A DNA stretch of 64,000 nucleotides from DATFVA01 sp963764235. GTDB taxonomy: Bacteria; Bacteroidota; Ignavibacteria; Ignavibacteriales; Ignavibacteriaceae. Shown in pieces: positions 8,737 to 17,933 of the stretch (positions within the stretch are counted from its first letter, which is position 1; each line of letters begins with the position of its first letter). Location: the NCBI GenBank assembly GCA_963764235.1, contig CAVXRO010000004.1, positions 62,001-126,000 of the forward strand, given 5' to 3'. The notes below the pieces were generated by a model. It ran no database searches. It saw only the letters and a program-made list of their open reading frames with translations, and was not told where the DNA came from. A program made the position numbers and the translations under genes.

Positions 8737-9361
8737 ATTCCTCCTCATCAATCAGCCTTCTTATCACTTCCCTGATAGTATCAAATTCATAACCCTTTGA
8801 AAACAGGTAGCTGTAGAGTTTAGCAGACAATACTCTTCTGTCGTAATTCCGCCCTGACAAAGCCTTTAATTTTTTTTGGGCCAGGGCTTCAGCATTCTCC
8901 GAAGATGAAAACTCCTCTTCACTCAGTATTTTATCAATAATTTCTGCTGCGATACCTTTTCTGTATAATTCAGATTTTATCTTATTTTTACCCCACGACT
9001 TTAATCTTACCTTTTCTTCGGTATACTGCCTTCCGAATTCATAGTCATCAAGGAAATTTTTCTCTCCGAGATAGTCAAGAACTTCTGTGATGAGTTCTTT
9101 ATCATATTTTTTCTTTAATAGTTTAAGCTTTAATTCATGATAGGAATGCAGCCGTCTGCCCAGAAAATCGAAAGCTTTTTTCTTTATGAAATATTTCTGA
9201 TTCTCTCTGATTAAAAAAGAAAAACCGTCTTCAGATATTTCCATATCTTTCCTCAGACGGTTTTGTAAAAATACTTCGTATGAAAGATAAAGTTTTTCCT
9301 GGTTGTCGAGATAGACAATTACATTTTCATCATCTTTCTTAACCACCCTCTCAATCTTCAT
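8729..9361 (-). CDS. recX: RecX regulatory protein
   Basis: The 210-residue protein matches RecX, which binds RecA filaments and modulates their activity. Evidence is three repeated three-helix modules (for example FLGRRLHSYHELKLKLLKKK, FLDDYEFGRQYTEEK and LYSYLFSKGYEFDTIREVI), the YARxxL-like spacing, and its position directly after recA. The start ATG at 9361 lies 3 bp after the recA stop; a TTG one codon earlier is also possible. It is clearly in one operon with recA. Confidence 0.93.
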   Translation of the reverse strand: MKIERVVKKDDENVIVYLDNQEKLYLSYEVFLQNRLRKDMEISEDGFSFLIRENQKYFIKKKAFDFLGRRLHSYHELKLKLLKKKYDKELITEVLDYLGEKNFLDDYEFGRQYTEEKVRLKSWGKNKIKSELYRKGIAAEIIDKILSEEEFSSSENAEALAQKKLKALSGRNYDRRVLSAKLYSYLFSKGYEFDTIREVIRRLIDEEEST

Positions 9362-9364
9362 CAA

Positions 9365-10431
9365 CTATTTGGCAGCTTTTTTCTCTTTTCCTGCAGACTT
9401 ATCTTTACCGTTGCTGGTTTCCTCTTCGGGTTTGCTGAACTTAATGTTAAGCTTTTCCTTCACCTGGTTTTCAAGTTTCTTATACATTTCATTGTCTTCT
9501 ATCAGTTTCTGCCTGAACTGTTCCCTTCCCTGGAACCGATCCTCATCAAAGGTAAACCAGGCACCGCTCTTCTTCACCAACCCCAGGTTTGTTGAAAGAT
9601 CAAGGAGATCACCGGATTTGCTTATTCCCTCATTATAAAGGATATCGAATTCAACTTCCTTAAACGGAGGGGCAACCTTGCTCTTAACAATTTTAACCTT
9701 GGTCCGGTTGCCTATAACGTCAGTTCCATCTTTTATGGCCGCAATTCTTCTGATATCAAGACGTAAAGACGCGTAAAACTTAAGGGCATTACCGCCGGTT
9801 GTGGTCTCAGGATTTCCAAACATAACACCGATTTTACTTCTAAGCTGGTTAATGAATACCACAGCTGTTTTCGATTTAGAGATAGCTCCTGTTAATTTTC
9901 TCAGTGCCTGCGACATAAGTCTTGCCTGCACCGCCATAGTTGCATCTCCCATCTCTCCTTCAATTTCAGAACGAGGTACAAGGGCGGCAACCGAGTCTAT
10001 CACTATTATATCAAGGGCATTACTTCTTACAAGTGTATCGGTTATTTCAAGAGCCTGCTCGCCGAAATCCGGCTGCGAAATCAGCAGATTGGCTGTGTCA
10101 ACACCAAGGCGTTTTGCATAGTTTACATCAAGAGCATGCTCGCATCAATGAATGCTGCCAGTCCTCCGGTTTTCTGCGCCTCAGCGATTATATGAAGACA
10201 CAGGGTTGTTTTACCGCTTGACTCAGGGCCGTAAATTTCAGTTACCCTTCCGCGCGGAATGCCTCCGATTCCAAGAGCAACATCAAGTGATAATGCACCC
10301 GTAGGGATAGACTCAACCGGGTTTATAACACCGTCGCCGAGTTTCATTATCGCGCCCTTACCGTAAGTCCTTTCTATACTCGTTATTGCATCTTCTATTA
10401 TTTTGAGTTTTTGTTCTCTGTCTGAACTCAT
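9365..10431 (-). CDS. recA: Recombinase RecA, split by a one-base deletion
   Basis: RecA forms filaments on single-stranded DNA and drives homologous recombination and SOS induction. The first frame (10431 to about 10141) has the N-terminal helix, Walker A GPESSGKTT and the FIDA strand, then runs into an unrelated SMLLM and stops. The second frame resumes as DSVAALVPRSEIEGEMGD, INQLRSKIGVMFGNPETTTGG and a Lys-rich tail. The expected GCGGAGCAT (AEHALD) reads GCGAGCAT at 10141, one G short; restoring it gives a full-length RecA of about 355 residues including HALDVNYAKRLGVDT cut here. The start ATG overlaps the thpR stop (ATGA). No second recA is visible, so a consensus error is more likely than a dead gene. 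Confidence 0.93.
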
Positions 10432-10985
10432 TTTTCCTCCATTAATTTAAACTTTTTGATTACGGTATATTTAGATGATTCAGGTAGTAATTCACTTTTT
10501 ACCAGCAAAATACAATCTGAGTTAAAATTAATCTCCGGAATTATAAAGCTATTGAATTTTGCAACCAGATGTTCCGGAAACCTCTTTTTAATCCTAAGGA
10601 GGGTTAAATGCGGTTTATACTTTCTGCCCTCTACCGCTATATCAAATTTAGATAAATTTTCGTTTATCTGCTCAACAATATTAAATAAAATCGTATCGAC
10701 CCACAACCCGATCCATAGAATCTGAGGGATACCGTGTTTGAAAAAAAAACCAAATTTTGTAAGTCTGCAGCTTATTTTTGCATATTGATCAAGGAAACTC
10801 AAAGATTCAGTAATTGGTTCGAGGAGTTCGTCTTTAACATCTCCTATAAACTTAAGGGTCAAATGAAGCTTCCCGAAGGGTTCCCATTTAAGATCCGAAT
10901 TCTCGCCGATTACTTTCTTTCTGAGCTCTTTAATCCTTTCCTTAATTTCTTCAGGAATTTCAAGGGCAACAAAAAGTCTAGTCAT
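10428..10985 (-). CDS. thpR: RNA 2',3'-cyclic phosphodiesterase (LigT/ThpR family)
   Basis: The 185-residue protein has the two HxTL-type catalytic motifs of the 2H phosphoesterase superfamily: KLHLTLKFIG (about residue 43) and KPHLTLLRI (about residue 130). It begins with RLFVALEIPEEI, typical of ThpR. The enzyme opens 2',3'-cyclic phosphate ends on RNA; its physiological substrate is uncertain. It overlaps recA by 4 bp downstream and cinA by 8 bp upstream, so all three are translated from one message. Confidence 0.92.
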   Translation of the reverse strand: MTRLFVALEIPEEIKERIKELRKKVIGENSDLKWEPFGKLHLTLKFIGDVKDELLEPITESLSFLDQYAKISCRLTKFGFFFKHGIPQILWIGLWVDTILFNIVEQINENLSKFDIAVEGRKYKPHLTLLRIKKRFPEHLVAKFNSFIIPEINFNSDCILLVKSELLPESSKYTVIKKFKLMEEK

Positions 10986-12231
10986 CTGCTATCCCGAGGA
11001 GATGCCTGCGGAGCATATCAAGTGCCGCCTGTGCCGCACGCTGTTTATTTAATAGTCTTTCATCTCCGAACTGAAATTCTTTGGCAGTACAAACTTTCTC
11101 ATCGCATATACCGATGTAAACAAGACCGACAGGTTTGTCTGCTGTAGCCCCGGTTGGTCCCATAATTCCTGTGGTCGACAATCCGAGGTCTGTTCCACTT
11201 ATTGACTTAACACCCTCAGCCATTTGACGGGCAACTTCAATACTCACCGCGCCGTGATCAACAATCATATCCTCATTTACTTTAAGTATCTCTACCTTGG
11301 CTGCGTTACTGTAAGATACTACCCCTCTCTCAAAGTATGCACTGCTTCCGCTCACATTGGTAAGCATATCTGAAACCAATCCACCGGTACATGACTCAGC
11401 CACCGCCAGAGTCAATCCGCGTTCCTTCAATATTTTTCCAATTACTTCTTCAAGTGATTCATTCTCTTTACCATAGATGTAGCGGCCTGCTTTACTTCTT
11501 ATTTTCTGCTCGATCTCGCTTATCTTGTTCTGAGCTTCCTCTTCTGAATTTCCATCTGAGGTTATCCTTAGTCTCACACCAAACTGGCTCGGCAGAAAAG
11601 CAAGCTTTGAACCGCCAAGGAGTTCATTAAGATCACCCAGCTTTTCAAATAAGGTTGATTCTGCTATGCCTGTAGTAAGAAGTGTTTTTCTGACGGTAAT
11701 AATTTCAGGTTCACCCATCTTTTCTTTAAGTGAGGGAACCACATACGATTCCATCATTTCCCTCATCTCAAACGGAACGCCCGGCATTGCCACGAATATT
11801 TTATCTTCCTTCTCTATCCATACTCCGGGAGCAGTACCCAATGAATTTCTGATGACATTTGCAATTTTCGGAACAAGGGCCTGTCCTTCATTAATTTTGG
11901 TAATTTTCCTGCCCCGTTTTCTAAAGAGCGATTTAATATCTTCAAGAACTTCGGTATTCTTTACCAGTTCAGTGTTAAAGAAGTTAACTATACACTTGCG
12001 TGTAATATCATCGTGAGTAGGACCAAGTCCGCCGGTAACAATCACAAGATCATTTTCATCCCATGCTTTGCTGAACTCATTTACAATATCTGATTCAGTA
12101 TCAGCCACGACGGATGTCCTTATTACATTAATATTATTTTCAATAAGTCTGCTGCCTATAAATGCAGCATTCGTGTTAAGCACCTGCCCTATCAGAATTT
12201 CATCACCAACAGTAATGATTTGAGCATTCAT
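10978..12231 (-). CDS. cinA: CinA-family protein (nicotinamide mononucleotide deamidase / ADP-ribose pyrophosphatase type)
   Basis: The protein has the two CinA domains in full. The N-terminal MoaB-like COG1058 domain begins AQIITVGDEILIGQVLNTNA and has the TGGLGPTHDD motif. The C-terminal amidohydrolase domain shows LAVAESCTGG, SVSY-like VVSYSN and GLSTTGIMGPTGAT. CinA proteins process pyridine nucleotides (NMN deamidation) and are often co-transcribed with recA, as here. The start was set at the ATG at 12231 (MNAQ) because the family begins there; an upstream ATG at 12246 would add five unlikely residues. Confidence 0.94.
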   Translation of the reverse strand: MNAQIITVGDEILIGQVLNTNAAFIGSRLIENNINVIRTSVVADTESDIVNEFSKAWDENDLVIVTGGLGPTHDDITRKCIVNFFNTELVKNTEVLEDIKSLFRKRGRKITKINEGQALVPKIANVIRNSLGTAPGVWIEKEDKIFVAMPGVPFEMREMMESYVVPSLKEKMGEPEIITVRKTLLTTGIAESTLFEKLGDLNELLGGSKLAFLPSQFGVRLRITSDGNSEEEAQNKISEIEQKIRSKAGRYIYGKENESLEEVIGKILKERGLTLAVAESCTGGLVSDMLTNVSGSSAYFERGVVSYSNAAKVEILKVNEDMIVDHGAVSIEVARQMAEGVKSISGTDLGLSTTGIMGPTGATADKPVGLVYIGICDEKVCTAKEFQFGDERLLNKQRAAQAALDMLRRHLLGIADD

Positions 12232-12255
12232 TCGGTAAACTTTCAATATTTATTA

Positions 12256-12714
12256 TTATAGAGAACCGTAAACTAATATAAAAAGATGTACCAATAATAA
12301 AACATAAATACTGCTTATTATATCATCTATCATTATTCCCAGGCCGCCCTCAAGTTTTTCGAATTTCCTTGCGGGAAACGGTTTAACGATATCAAAGAGA
12401 CGCCAAACGAGGAATATTAAAACGGAAACCCAGAGAATTTTCGGTAAAAACAACAGCGAGATCCACATTCCTACAATCTCATCAATAGTGCATTCTGAAG
12501 GATCTTTTCCATAAACCTTCTCAAACTTGGTCCCTACATATATACCGTAAAAACTAAAAACAATAATTGCGGGTATGAGGATAGCCGGGTTCTCAAATCC
12601 GGGGATATAATATATCAATAATCCGGCAAGGCTTCCGAAAGTTCCGCTTGCAAAGGGAATATATCCAGTATAAAATCCCGAGCCAAAAAGCTTGTTAAAG
12701 AAGTTAAGCTTCAT
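12256..12714 (-). CDS. pgpA: Phosphatidylglycerophosphatase A
   Basis: The 152-residue integral membrane protein matches PgpA, which dephosphorylates phosphatidylglycerophosphate to phosphatidylglycerol. Visible features are FGSGFYTGYIPFASGTFGS at the N-terminus (here FASGTFGS), the acidic TIDEIVGMW, the KPFPARKFE segment, and GLGIMIDDI near the C-terminus, with three or four hydrophobic helices between. It overlaps pgsA, which makes its substrate, by 11 bp. The two consecutive steps are thus encoded together. Confidence 0.93.
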   Translation of the reverse strand: MKLNFFNKLFGSGFYTGYIPFASGTFGSLAGLLIYYIPGFENPAILIPAIIVFSFYGIYVGTKFEKVYGKDPSECTIDEIVGMWISLLFLPKILWVSVLIFLVWRLFDIVKPFPARKFEKLEGGLGIMIDDIISSIYVLLLVHLFILVYGSL

Positions 12715-13300
12715 TGCTGAATAATTCCTTTATAAGTCTCCGGTTCTTATAGATGTAAGTCACTCCCGAATGGAAGGTGATAGCTGTAATAATCAGCATG
12801 CTTATATATACGAAGCTTTCATTCATTAAAGGAACGAATATATCTGTGCCTCCTATAAACCTATCAGCAGAAGTCATACCGATATATGAAATCAATAAAT
12901 AATAAAGGAATGTCATCTGTATAAATGTCTTCCACTTTGCGTAATAACTTGTCGGGAAAGAAAAATCTTTATATTCTGCATAAGCTCTCAGGGTTGTGAT
13001 AACCAGGTCGCGCAGGATTATTATAATCACCATCCAGAGGGGAATAATCCGCAGTATTACAAAGCCGATAAAAGCGGCGGATGTTAATATTTTATCCGCC
13101 AGGGGATCCCAGAATTTCCCCCAGTTGGTTATATAATTAAACTTCCTTGCAAGCCAGCCGTCGTACCAGTCGGTAAGTGCTGCTATTATATAAATTCCCA
13201 GAGAAATCAATTTGAACAGAGGATTGCTGGAAAGAAAGAAAAATAAAAATACAGGTGTTAGAATAATTCTCAGTATTGTTAATTGATTTGGAAGTACCAT
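12704..13300 (-). CDS. pgsA: CDP-diacylglycerol-glycerol-3-phosphate 3-phosphatidyltransferase
   Basis: The 198-residue membrane enzyme has the CDP-alcohol phosphotransferase signature D-x2-DG-x2-AR-x8-G-x3-D-x3-D, seen as DWYDGWLAR, then G-x3-D-x3-D in GKFWDPLAD. The family's LTILRIILTPVF N-terminus is present. It makes phosphatidylglycerophosphate from CDP-diacylglycerol and glycerol-3-phosphate at the inner membrane. It abuts purC (1 bp) and overlaps pgpA, all in one minus-strand run. Confidence 0.94.
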   Translation of the reverse strand: MVLPNQLTILRIILTPVFLFFFLSSNPLFKLISLGIYIIAALTDWYDGWLARKFNYITNWGKFWDPLADKILTSAAFIGFVILRIIPLWMVIIIILRDLVITTLRAYAEYKDFSFPTSYYAKWKTFIQMTFLYYLLISYIGMTSADRFIGGTDIFVPLMNESFVYISMLIITAITFHSGVTYIYKNRRLIKELFSNEA

Positions 13301-14209
13301 TTATTCAGCAGTTTCTTCCAAACTCTCCCCGGTCAGCTTTTTAAGTACCTCGAGGTACTTTTCACTGGTTCTGATTATTATTTCATCCGGCAGTATCGGG
13401 GCAGGAGGTTTTTTATTAAAATTTATTGACAGAAGATAGTCGCGTACAAATTGTTTGTCATAACTTTCCTGGGCTCTACCTTTTTCATACTTTTCAACCG
13501 GCCAGAATCTTGAGGAATCAGGGGTTAAAAGTTCATCTACCAGGATCAGCTTACCGTCGATAATGCCAAACTCCATTTTAGTATCAGCTATAATGATACC
13601 TCTTTTAAGGGCGTACTCAGAAGCAGCATTATAGATATCGAGTGCCGCTGATCTGATTTTACTGACAGTTTCCTCTCCGGCAATCTGTATAGCATCATCA
13701 GCAGAAATATTTTCGTCGTGAGTGCCTAACTCTGCTTTAGTTGAAGGTGTGAATATCGGCTCGGGCAGTATTTCTGATTCCTCCAGACTTTCAAGCAGTT
13801 TGATTCCTGATATTTTACCTGTGGATTTGTAATCATTCCACCCGGAACCGGAAATATAACCCCTTACAATACATTCAATAGGGATTACCTCGGCTTTATT
13901 AACAAGCATGGACCGCCCTTCCAGTTCATCCCGGTACTGACTGCATACAGGAGGGAAATCATCTACCGAAGTTGATATCAGGTGATTGGTGATTATATTT
14001 CGGGAGAAATCGAACCAGAATTCTGATATTTTGGTAAGTACTTTTCCCTTATTGGGAATTCCCTGCTGCATAATTACATCGAAAGCAGAGAGACGGTCAG
14101 TTGAGACAATCAAAAAATGATCGCCCACGTCGTAAATATCCCTGACTTTTCCTTTTTTAACGAGATTTAAGCCGGGTAAACTTGTCTGAAGTATTACTTT
14201 GGATTTCAT
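13301..14209 (-). CDS. purC: Phosphoribosylaminoimidazole-succinocarboxamide synthase (SAICAR synthetase)
   Basis: The 302-residue protein is a full-length PurC, which joins aspartate to CAIR using ATP in purine synthesis. Visible landmarks are KKGKVRDIYDVGD (ATP-site strand), STDRLSAFDV, the IECIVRGYISGSGW motif, STKAELGTHDENIS, DTKMEFG and ELLTPDSSRFWP. It is the first gene of the minus-strand purC-pgsA-pgpA-cinA-thpR-recA-recX run, with gaps of 10 bp or less or overlaps throughout apart from 24 bp before cinA. No purine riboswitch is apparent upstream. Confidence 0.96.
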   Translation of the reverse strand: MKSKVILQTSLPGLNLVKKGKVRDIYDVGDHFLIVSTDRLSAFDVIMQQGIPNKGKVLTKISEFWFDFSRNIITNHLISTSVDDFPPVCSQYRDELEGRSMLVNKAEVIPIECIVRGYISGSGWNDYKSTGKISGIKLLESLEESEILPEPIFTPSTKAELGTHDENISADDAIQIAGEETVSKIRSAALDIYNAASEYALKRGIIIADTKMEFGIIDGKLILVDELLTPDSSRFWPVEKYEKGRAQESYDKQFVRDYLLSINFNKKPPAPILPDEIIIRTSEKYLEVLKKLTGESLEETAE

Positions 14210-14280
14210 AGGCCTTGAAGTTTGTTAGCAAATATAATTATGCCCGGATGATAATACAATAAATAAGAACCGGAATCCTC

Positions 14281-14445
14281 CTAAATAAGAAAGTAGAGAA
14301 GGAGCAGGATCAACATTATTATTACAATTATGCTGAAAAACTTATTATTTTCCGGAAATTCATATCCGCAGATCGAGCATACCTTAGAATCTGCAGGTAT
14401 TTGCATTGCACACGACGGGCATTCTTTTTGTTTGCTTTTAGGCAA
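14281..14445 (-). CDS. Small zinc-ribbon membrane protein (54 aa)
   Basis: An unlisted short frame encodes two CxxC pairs (CPSC and CSIC, 11 residues apart), a typical zinc-ribbon knuckle arrangement followed by GYEFPE. A C-terminal stretch of about 18 hydrophobic residues ends YFLI. The cytoplasmic zinc ribbon would be anchored by one membrane helix. The start is TTG at 14445, chosen because AGGA lies 8 to 9 bp upstream and a stop codon lies six codons before. It sits 71 bp upstream of purC, in the same direction. Such small proteins are common and uncharacterised. Confidence 0.6.
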   Translation of the reverse strand: MPKSKQKECPSCAMQIPADSKVCSICGYEFPENNKFFSIIVIIMLILLLLYFLI

Positions 14446-14523
14446 AGATTTTTCCTGAAACTAATTTAAATTGAAACCATCACATTATATGAAAATATTT
14501 AAATATCTGGAACGGAGAATAAA

Positions 14524-14979
14524 GTGAAAAAACTAATTGTACTTCCTGTCTTATTGATGCTGTTATTTGCCGGATGCAGCAAGAGTGGAACCAGCGATTC
14601 CCTGAACTGGAAGACCGATCTTAATGAAGCACTAGCTTCAGCAAAAAAAGAAAATAAAGCAGTACTTATTAATTTTACAGGTTCCGACTGGTGTGTATGG
14701 TGTAAAAGGCTGAGCGACGAAGTTTTCTCAAAGAGTGAATTCGAGGATTTCGCCGAAAAAAATCTTGTTCTCGTGAAAATTGATTTCCCGCGAAACATTG
14801 AACAGTCAAATGCAACAAAATATTACAATCAGCAGCTGGCCGATTTATACGGCGTGGAAGGATTTCCAACTATCATACTTCTTGATAAGGATGGCAGAGG
14901 GCTTCTGAAGACAGGATATATACAGGGAGGTGTTGAAAATTATATTCAACAGTTAAAACAGTATATGGTACATTCCTGA
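14524..14979 (+). CDS. Thioredoxin-like lipoprotein
   Basis: The 151-residue protein starts with a lipoprotein signal (lipobox LLFAGC, lipidated Cys at about residue 18) and continues as a thioredoxin fold of the thioredoxin_7/DUF255 type. It has the redox pair in SDWCVWCKR and the cis-Pro loop GFPTIILLDKDG. It would act in the periplasm or at a membrane surface in thiol-disulfide exchange, perhaps as a reductase. It is flanked on both sides by tiny Cys-rich membrane proteins on the opposite strand. Confidence 0.88.
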   Translation: MKKLIVLPVLLMLLFAGCSKSGTSDSLNWKTDLNEALASAKKENKAVLINFTGSDWCVWCKRLSDEVFSKSEFEDFAEKNLVLVKIDFPRNIEQSNATKYYNQQLADLYGVEGFPTIILLDKDGRGLLKTGYIQGGVENYIQQLKQYMVHS

Positions 14980-14986
14980 TGTTTGC

Positions 14987-15148
14987 CTAAATGAGCAAAA
15001 AATAGATTGTAAACAGAACCAGAAAAAACGCAAGGGGGATGACATAACGATGCCGTCCCTCGTCTATATAATATTTGTGAACGCAGTCTTCATAAGAATC
15101 ACAGATTACACACTTATCGTACTTTTCATTACTGCATTTCTGTTCCAT
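14987..15148 (-). CDS. Small Cys-rich membrane protein (53 aa)
   Basis: An unlisted short frame starts at ATG 15148, with GGGA 5 to 8 bp upstream. It encodes four Cys residues (positions 5, 13, 16 and 22; CVIC is the central pair), a short basic/aromatic linker, and one C-terminal membrane helix (about 19 residues ending FLLI). The four Cys suggest metal binding or a redox centre. It ends 8 bp from the stop of the convergent thioredoxin-like lipoprotein gene. It is not homologous to the 14281-14445 protein by eye but has the same layout (Cys knuckle, then membrane anchor). Confidence 0.55.
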   Translation of the reverse strand: MEQKCSNEKYDKCVICDSYEDCVHKYYIDEGRHRYVIPLAFFLVLFTIYFLLI

Positions 15149-15255
15149 TAAACTTCCCACAATAGTGTTAAATTACATTTTAATTTCAGTATTTCTGTTG
15201 AGAAATACAACATTTATTTTTATTTAATCGCTTTAGAGGATGCATTTCCCGAAGG

Positions 15256-15298
15256 TGCCTTCCAGATCAAATATAGCCGGGAAGGCATCTTTCGTTTT
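15256..15298 (+). terminator. Hairpin terminator candidate
   Basis: An 8-bp inverted repeat (TGCCTTCC / GGAAGGCA, 15256-15263 and 15280-15287) is followed on the plus strand by TCTTTCGTTTTC. It lies between the thioredoxin-like lipoprotein and the M3 peptidase 3' end and could end plus-strand transcripts. The rest of 15149-15318 shows no gene. Confidence 0.45.
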
Positions 15299-15318
15299 CA
15301 ATCAGAACAGCTATGTTT

Positions 15319-17471
15319 TTATTCCAATCCACGGTCTTTCAGCATCGGTTCAATCCTGGGTTCGTGTCCGGTAAACTCCTTGTATATTTCATTATAATCG
15401 GCTGTAGCTCCCCGGGAAAGAATCATCTTACGGAAACGGTCGCCATTTTCTCTGGTAAGTCCTCCATTGTCTTCAAACCACTGGTAAGCATCATCGTCGA
15501 GCATCTCTGACCAGAGGTAAGCATAATAGCCCGCAGCATAACCATTCCCCCAGATATGCATAAAGTAACTCGACCTGTACCTGGGCGGAACAGCAGAAAA
15601 ATAAAGACTATCCTCTTTAAGACTGGCTGTTTCAAATTCATCTGAATTTTTTTCAGGCTCATTTGCTGAAAGAGTATGCCAGGCCATATCAAGAGCAGCT
15701 GCCTCAACAATCTCAGTGAAATCATATCCCTGGTTGAAGAGATTTGCTTTTCTGACCTTATCAACTAGTTCCTGCGGTATCGGTTTACCTGTTTTATAAT
15801 TTAAAGCATAATTCTGAAGAACTTCAGGGTATAGTGCCCAATGTTCATTAAACTGGGAGGGAAATTCAACAAAATCCCGGGGACGCTGGTTCCTGACAAA
15901 CTTGGATATTCCTGGTCTGCAAAGATACCATGCAGAGCATGTCCGAATCCATGAAAAAGTGTCGTAACATCATCATAACTCAGCAAGGCTGGTTTACCGG
16001 GAGCCGGCTTAACAAAGTTTGTAACATTAAATACTACCGGTTTGGTACCAAGCAGCTTCGACTGAACTACAAAATTATCCATCCAGGCTCCGCCCGATTT
16101 ATTATCCCTCTTGAAATAATCTCCATAAAAAAGAGCCAGCGGTGAACCATCCTTATCATAAACTTCAAAAACCCTTACATCTTTCTGGTAAACCGGGTAA
16201 TTATGAACTTCTTTGAAAGTGATTCCGTATAGTTTTTGAGCAGCATAGAATACACCTTTTTCAAGAACATTATCGAGTACAAAATATGATTTAATTTCAT
16301 CCTCATCGAGTTTAAACCTATCCCGGCGGAGTTTTTCCGCGTAATAATTCCAATCCCACGGCTGAAGTTTAATATCTGCACCTGATTGATCAATAAATGA
16401 CTGGATATCTGCCGCTTCTTTCTTCTCACTGTTAATAGTCGCAGGCACAAGTCTATCGAGGAAATCCTGTACTTTCTCAGGAGTTTTTGCCATCTGATTC
16501 TCAAGCACCCATCCCGCATAATTTGAGAATCCTAAAAGGCTGGCTTTGTCAGCGCGAATTTTTGCTATCCGTTCTATCAATTTTCTGGTGTCATTGCTGT
16601 CATTTTTCTCAGCACGGTTCCAGGAATTTTTGAAAAGTTTTTCCCTTATAACTCTGTTCTCTAATGATTGTAAAGCCGGCTGCTGAGTTGTGTTCTGCAA
16701 AGTAATTAACCATTTGTCAGAAAGTTTCCTGTCCTGCCCAGCCTGGCCGGCAGCGTCGATTTCTGCGGGAGACAATCCTTCAAGTTCAGATTTATCATTA
16801 ACAACAAGTGCTCCGTCTTTCGTAGCAGCCAGAAGTTTATTAACGAATTTGACTATCAGTGTTGCTTCTTCCTCATTCATTTTTTTCAATTTGGTTTTAT
16901 CTTCAGGCGACAGCTTCGCTCCTGCATGAACAAACTGATCATAATAGTACTTAACCAGTTTCTCCGATTCATTATCAAGTTTCAGCTCATCCCGTTTCTG
17001 ATAGATGGTTTCGACTCTATCAAAAAGTTTTGGATTAAGAAATATTGCATCGTGATGAGCAGCCAGCTTCGAAGCTTCCTCCTCCTGAACTTTCTGTAAT
17101 GCTGGATTAGTATTGGCGCTTGTAATAGCATTAAATACCAAGGTCACCCTGTGCAACAGCTGCCCGCTCTTTTCTAATGCCACCAAAGTGTTTTCGAATG
17201 TCGGCGGAGCCGGATTGGTTGCTATCTCCTGAATCTCCTTCAATTGCTGCTTCATTCCTTCTTGCATTGCGGGTTGGTAATCATAGTCATGAATTCTATC
17301 AAACTCCGGTGCCTGGAAAGGAAGCTGACTAACGATTAAAAACGGGTTATGTGTGGATGTATCGCTTCTAATACTATCTTTCTCCAATTTATTATACTCT
17401 TGTGCGTAATTTATTGACATGAAACTTATTGTAAGCAGAAAAACAATAATTAATTTGTTATTTAAGACCAT
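15319..17471 (-). pseudogene. M3 family oligopeptidase (Dcp/oligopeptidase A type), frameshifted and lacking the catalytic Glu
   Basis: The long first frame has a signal peptide (LIIVFLLTISFMSINYAQ) and the M3 helical body; the second frame (up to 15687 and beyond) has the M3 C-terminus (YFMHIWGNGYAAGYYAYLW, then GNGGLTRENGD-like). The frames join if one C is added to the CCCC run at 15879-15882 (minus strand), giving SVPRDFVEFPSQFNEHW in place of an unrelated tail. The zinc motif, invariably HExGH in this family, reads HGFGH: the catalytic Glu codon is GGA instead of GAA. Two independent defects favour a pseudogene, though sequencing errors cannot be excluded. The start at 17471 was chosen for the signal peptide; a longer frame starts at 17570. 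Confidence 0.85.
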
Positions 17472-17579
17472 ACCTTTTCTCGTTTTTTTAAGGATATTTC
17501 TAAGAAGGAAGTTCCCCGGGAACAGGGCAATCATCCTATTATCATTTAATTTCAGAGGTTTCCGATTCATTTTTCTATT

Positions 17580-17933
17580 AAAATAATCATTATAAGTTAA
17601 TAAACAGGTGACGGAAACCGGCAGCAGTTTATTCCTTTAAGCTATTTGAATAAAATACTTTATAGAATAAACCAGCCGGTTCTAAAATAGGTATACTCCA
17701 TTTAAATATCACCCCCACAACACAGGAAAGACGGTAACCAATGTTTGAATTTGGTGTCATTCCCAATGCAAGCCAAAGTGTACATAGCCAATAGATATTT
17801 TTTCCTGGTTTCCGGTTTACCAAAGGGTAATTGCAAACGGAAGAATCTTTGGTGGTTTTACTTCCCCGTAATGTCGTCTCAATCATTACGGGCAATACCG
17901 AGGCAACCTTTTGATTCTTTTTCTAGAAAAATA
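17580..17933. other. Gap of about 350 bp without a convincing gene
   Basis: The region between the M3 peptidase and the Crp-type regulator holds an 88-codon minus-strand open frame (17629-17895) and a plus-strand one of 74 codons. Neither has a good ribosome binding site, a recognisable domain or a coding-like composition. It may hold the promoter of the M3 gene or a decayed gene. Confidence 0.4.

Noticed and set aside
17629..17895. 88-residue minus-strand protein between the M3 peptidase and the Crp regulator
   Set aside because: No domain, no ribosome site and no coding-like residue pattern; reported as a gap instead.
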